From the NCBI GenBank assembly GCA_008638375.1, contig CM018051.1:30129344-30193343 (forward strand): a stretch of DNA of 64,000 nucleotides. Direction: 5' to 3'. The position numbers and the translations under genes were made by a program. Each line of letters starts with the position of its first letter. The first letter of the stretch is position 1. This document shows, in pieces, positions 62,949-64,000 of this stretch. The stretch comes from Nyssa sinensis (taxonomy: Eukaryota; Streptophyta; Magnoliopsida; Cornales; Nyssaceae). The notes beneath the pieces were generated by a model, which saw nothing but the letters and a program-made list of their open reading frames with translations, did not search any database and was not told where the DNA came from.

Positions 62949-63435
62949 TATGTATATAATATCACACCTTCCAATACACCCACCGACACACACACACACA
63001 CGGTTGAACGACTTTCTCTTTTTCATTTCCTCCCTTTTTTTCCAGCAGCTTCCTCGAAGCTTCCTTCGTTATAATATTCTATATATATCTATATATATAT
63101 AATCTTATATATATATATATATACAAAATCCAATATATTTATATGTGTTTTATTTATTGCCATTTTAATATTTTATTTCATAAAATATTAATCTATGAAG
63201 ACTCGGCATCATAATTATTTCCGCTGTATCGATTTAATATTTTATTCTATAAAATATTAAATTACAATATGCCGATAAAGCCGAGAATTTATTCTCCCAA
63301 CATTGGGTCCCTGTTAATGCCTTATTTATTTTCACATAATTCTCATAGTCTAACTTGAATAAAACTAAAATAAACATAATTAAATAATTAAAATAAAATA
63401 AAATAAAAATTATTCCCATTTTTCAGGTCTCTACA
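62949..63435 (-). repeat. Element M, right segment
   Basis: Resumes M after the TATTA copy (62944-62948) and ends at TCTCTACA. It matches C near 35960-36330 (CCAGCAGCTTC, ATTTTATTTCATAAAATATTAAT). Confidence 0.82.
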
Positions 63436-63440
63436 AGTAT

Positions 63441-63820
63441 CCCAGTTATGGAGGTACCAACCTAAGCTAATAGATACCAGATTCATAAGACAGATTAAGG
63501 AAGAATAGATTGTGAATGATGTTCACAAATGATGTAATAATTAGACTCCATGTATAATGTAATAGAGATTCATATTATTGCAACTCTGATGTACAGTTTA
63601 GTTATGCTCTGCCAAGTATGATTGCATTCAAATAAATTTTTTACAAACAAAGATTCCACTACATGATTTTATATAACAAAATGCAATCTACTTGAAAATG
63701 TTAAAAGGCCTTTGGTTAGACATTTTATCAATATAATGCTAAGGGCTTGTGTATTGAAGTAGTGCCTAACTAGTCAGTCATTATCTCTAATCCTCATAGG
63801 GTGGGTTATAGGAAGTAACA
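63441..63820 (+). repeat. Element I, right segment
   Basis: The 3' end of the I LTR, ending CATAGGGTGGGTTATAGGAAGTAACA-like with a degraded terminus. No gene. Confidence 0.8.
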
Positions 63821-63825
63821 TTTGG

Positions 63826-64000
63826 GGATCGAACCTGGAGAGTTGCGGCTCCTCTTATTTTTTTCTGATTTTTTCTTTTCCAAACAGTGGATAAGGTCAG
63901 AATCAGGGATAAGATACCTCATTCTAGGGCAGAGAATTGGATCCCATTCCTATCTCTGTAGCTAAACTCTCAAAATTCCCTATTTAATCATTTTAAATTT
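63826..64000 (-). mobile_element. LTR L, continuation to window end
   Basis: Resumes L after the TTTGG copy with the B-box-like GGATCGAACCT, then AT-rich LTR sequence with GATAAGGTCAGAATCAGGGATAAG, comparable to the block after the cassette at 3860-3900. Cut by the window end. Confidence 0.6.

Larger units (their letters stand above)
48154..63435 (-). mobile_element. Element M: solo LTR (4.19 kb), split by element H
   Basis: It begins TGTCACGCCCCAAATTTT (48154), ends TTCAGGTCTCTACA (63435, TGTAGAGACCTG on the minus strand), with AGTAT at 48149-48153 and 63436-63440. Its own sequence is 48154-51858 joined to 62949-63435. The left ~2.4 kb is inversely homologous to G, while 51399-51858 and 62949-63435 resemble element C (AACCCATC(A/C)AATTGGA, TTTCATAAAATATTAAT). 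It is thus a mosaic LTR. It contains four tandem arrays between 48738 and 49690. Confidence 0.87.
45145..63820 (+). mobile_element. Element I: solo LTR (3.39 kb), split by element M
   Basis: It begins TGTAACACCCCAACC (45145), ends GGGTTATAGGAAGTAACA (63820), with TTTGG at 45140-45144 and 63821-63825. Its own sequence is 45145-48153 joined to 63441-63820. It carries U3 modules (GGACTCAACAGTGAAGTC near 46736) and an antisense tRNA-like cassette at 46544-46598. No internal region is present. Frames such as 46158-46403 and 47740-48009 have no recognisable domain. Confidence 0.87.

Overview
The window is plant nuclear DNA made almost entirely of nested LTR retrotransposons. I see no host gene, no structural RNA gene and nothing prokaryotic. 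The evidence is Ty3/gypsy coding sequence of the chromodomain Tekay/Del type, initiator-Met tRNA primer-binding sites, 3-5 kb LTRs opening TGTAACACC/TGTAATACC and closing GGGTCGTGACA-like, and 5-bp target-site duplications (TSDs). This fits pericentromeric or other heterochromatin of an angiosperm, probably a eudicot; the species cannot be named from the sequence. Open frames outside the two retrotransposon coding regions are short, often duplicated between LTR copies, and look fortuitous.

Layout. Bases 1-6738 hold the right-hand ends of an upstream nest: a plus-strand LTR ending at 2164 sits in a minus-strand LTR ending at 3543, which sits in another ending at 5036; then comes unassigned LTR-like DNA ending in a long AT/AC microsatellite. 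Nest I (6739-40911) has four levels. Element A (TSD CCCTG) is a gag-only non-autonomous element with 4.2 kb LTRs. Its 5' LTR is split by solo LTR B (12444-37379, TSD AGACA). B is split by solo LTR C (15591-36488, TSD TATAA). C is split by a complete 11.5 kb chromodomain element D (15907-27442, TSD ATTTC) and by a 5.3 kb solo LTR E (28417-33729, TSD CATCG/CTTCG). Nest II (43525 to the window end) has five levels: truncated minus-strand LTR L; solo LTR I (45145-63820, TSD TTTGG); solo LTR M (48154-63435, TSD AGTAT); H, a full-length element with no recognisable coding (51859-62943, TSD TATTA); and solo LTR G inside H's 3' LTR (59427-61394, TSD TGTAT). Between the nests lies a plus-strand LTR (41606-43524) related to G.

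Function. Only D is close to autonomous: gag, protease, reverse transcriptase, RNase H, integrase and chromodomain lie in one frame, broken by a single UAG. Its LTRs differ at only about two dozen sites by eye, so it is the youngest insertion that can be dated here. A (mini-gag) and H (no recognisable protein) keep LTR ends and polypurine tracts, and H also keeps a primer-binding site; both would depend on enzymes supplied by elements like D. Six of the nine elements with recoverable TSDs are solo LTRs, which indicates heavy intra-element recombination.

Signals not explained by ordinary annotation: tRNA-like A-box/B-box cassettes lying antisense in LTRs of at least six families; a degenerate ~120 bp module repeated in nearly all the LTRs; a hairpin next to the polypurine tract in A, D and H; and three consecutive tandem arrays within one LTR.
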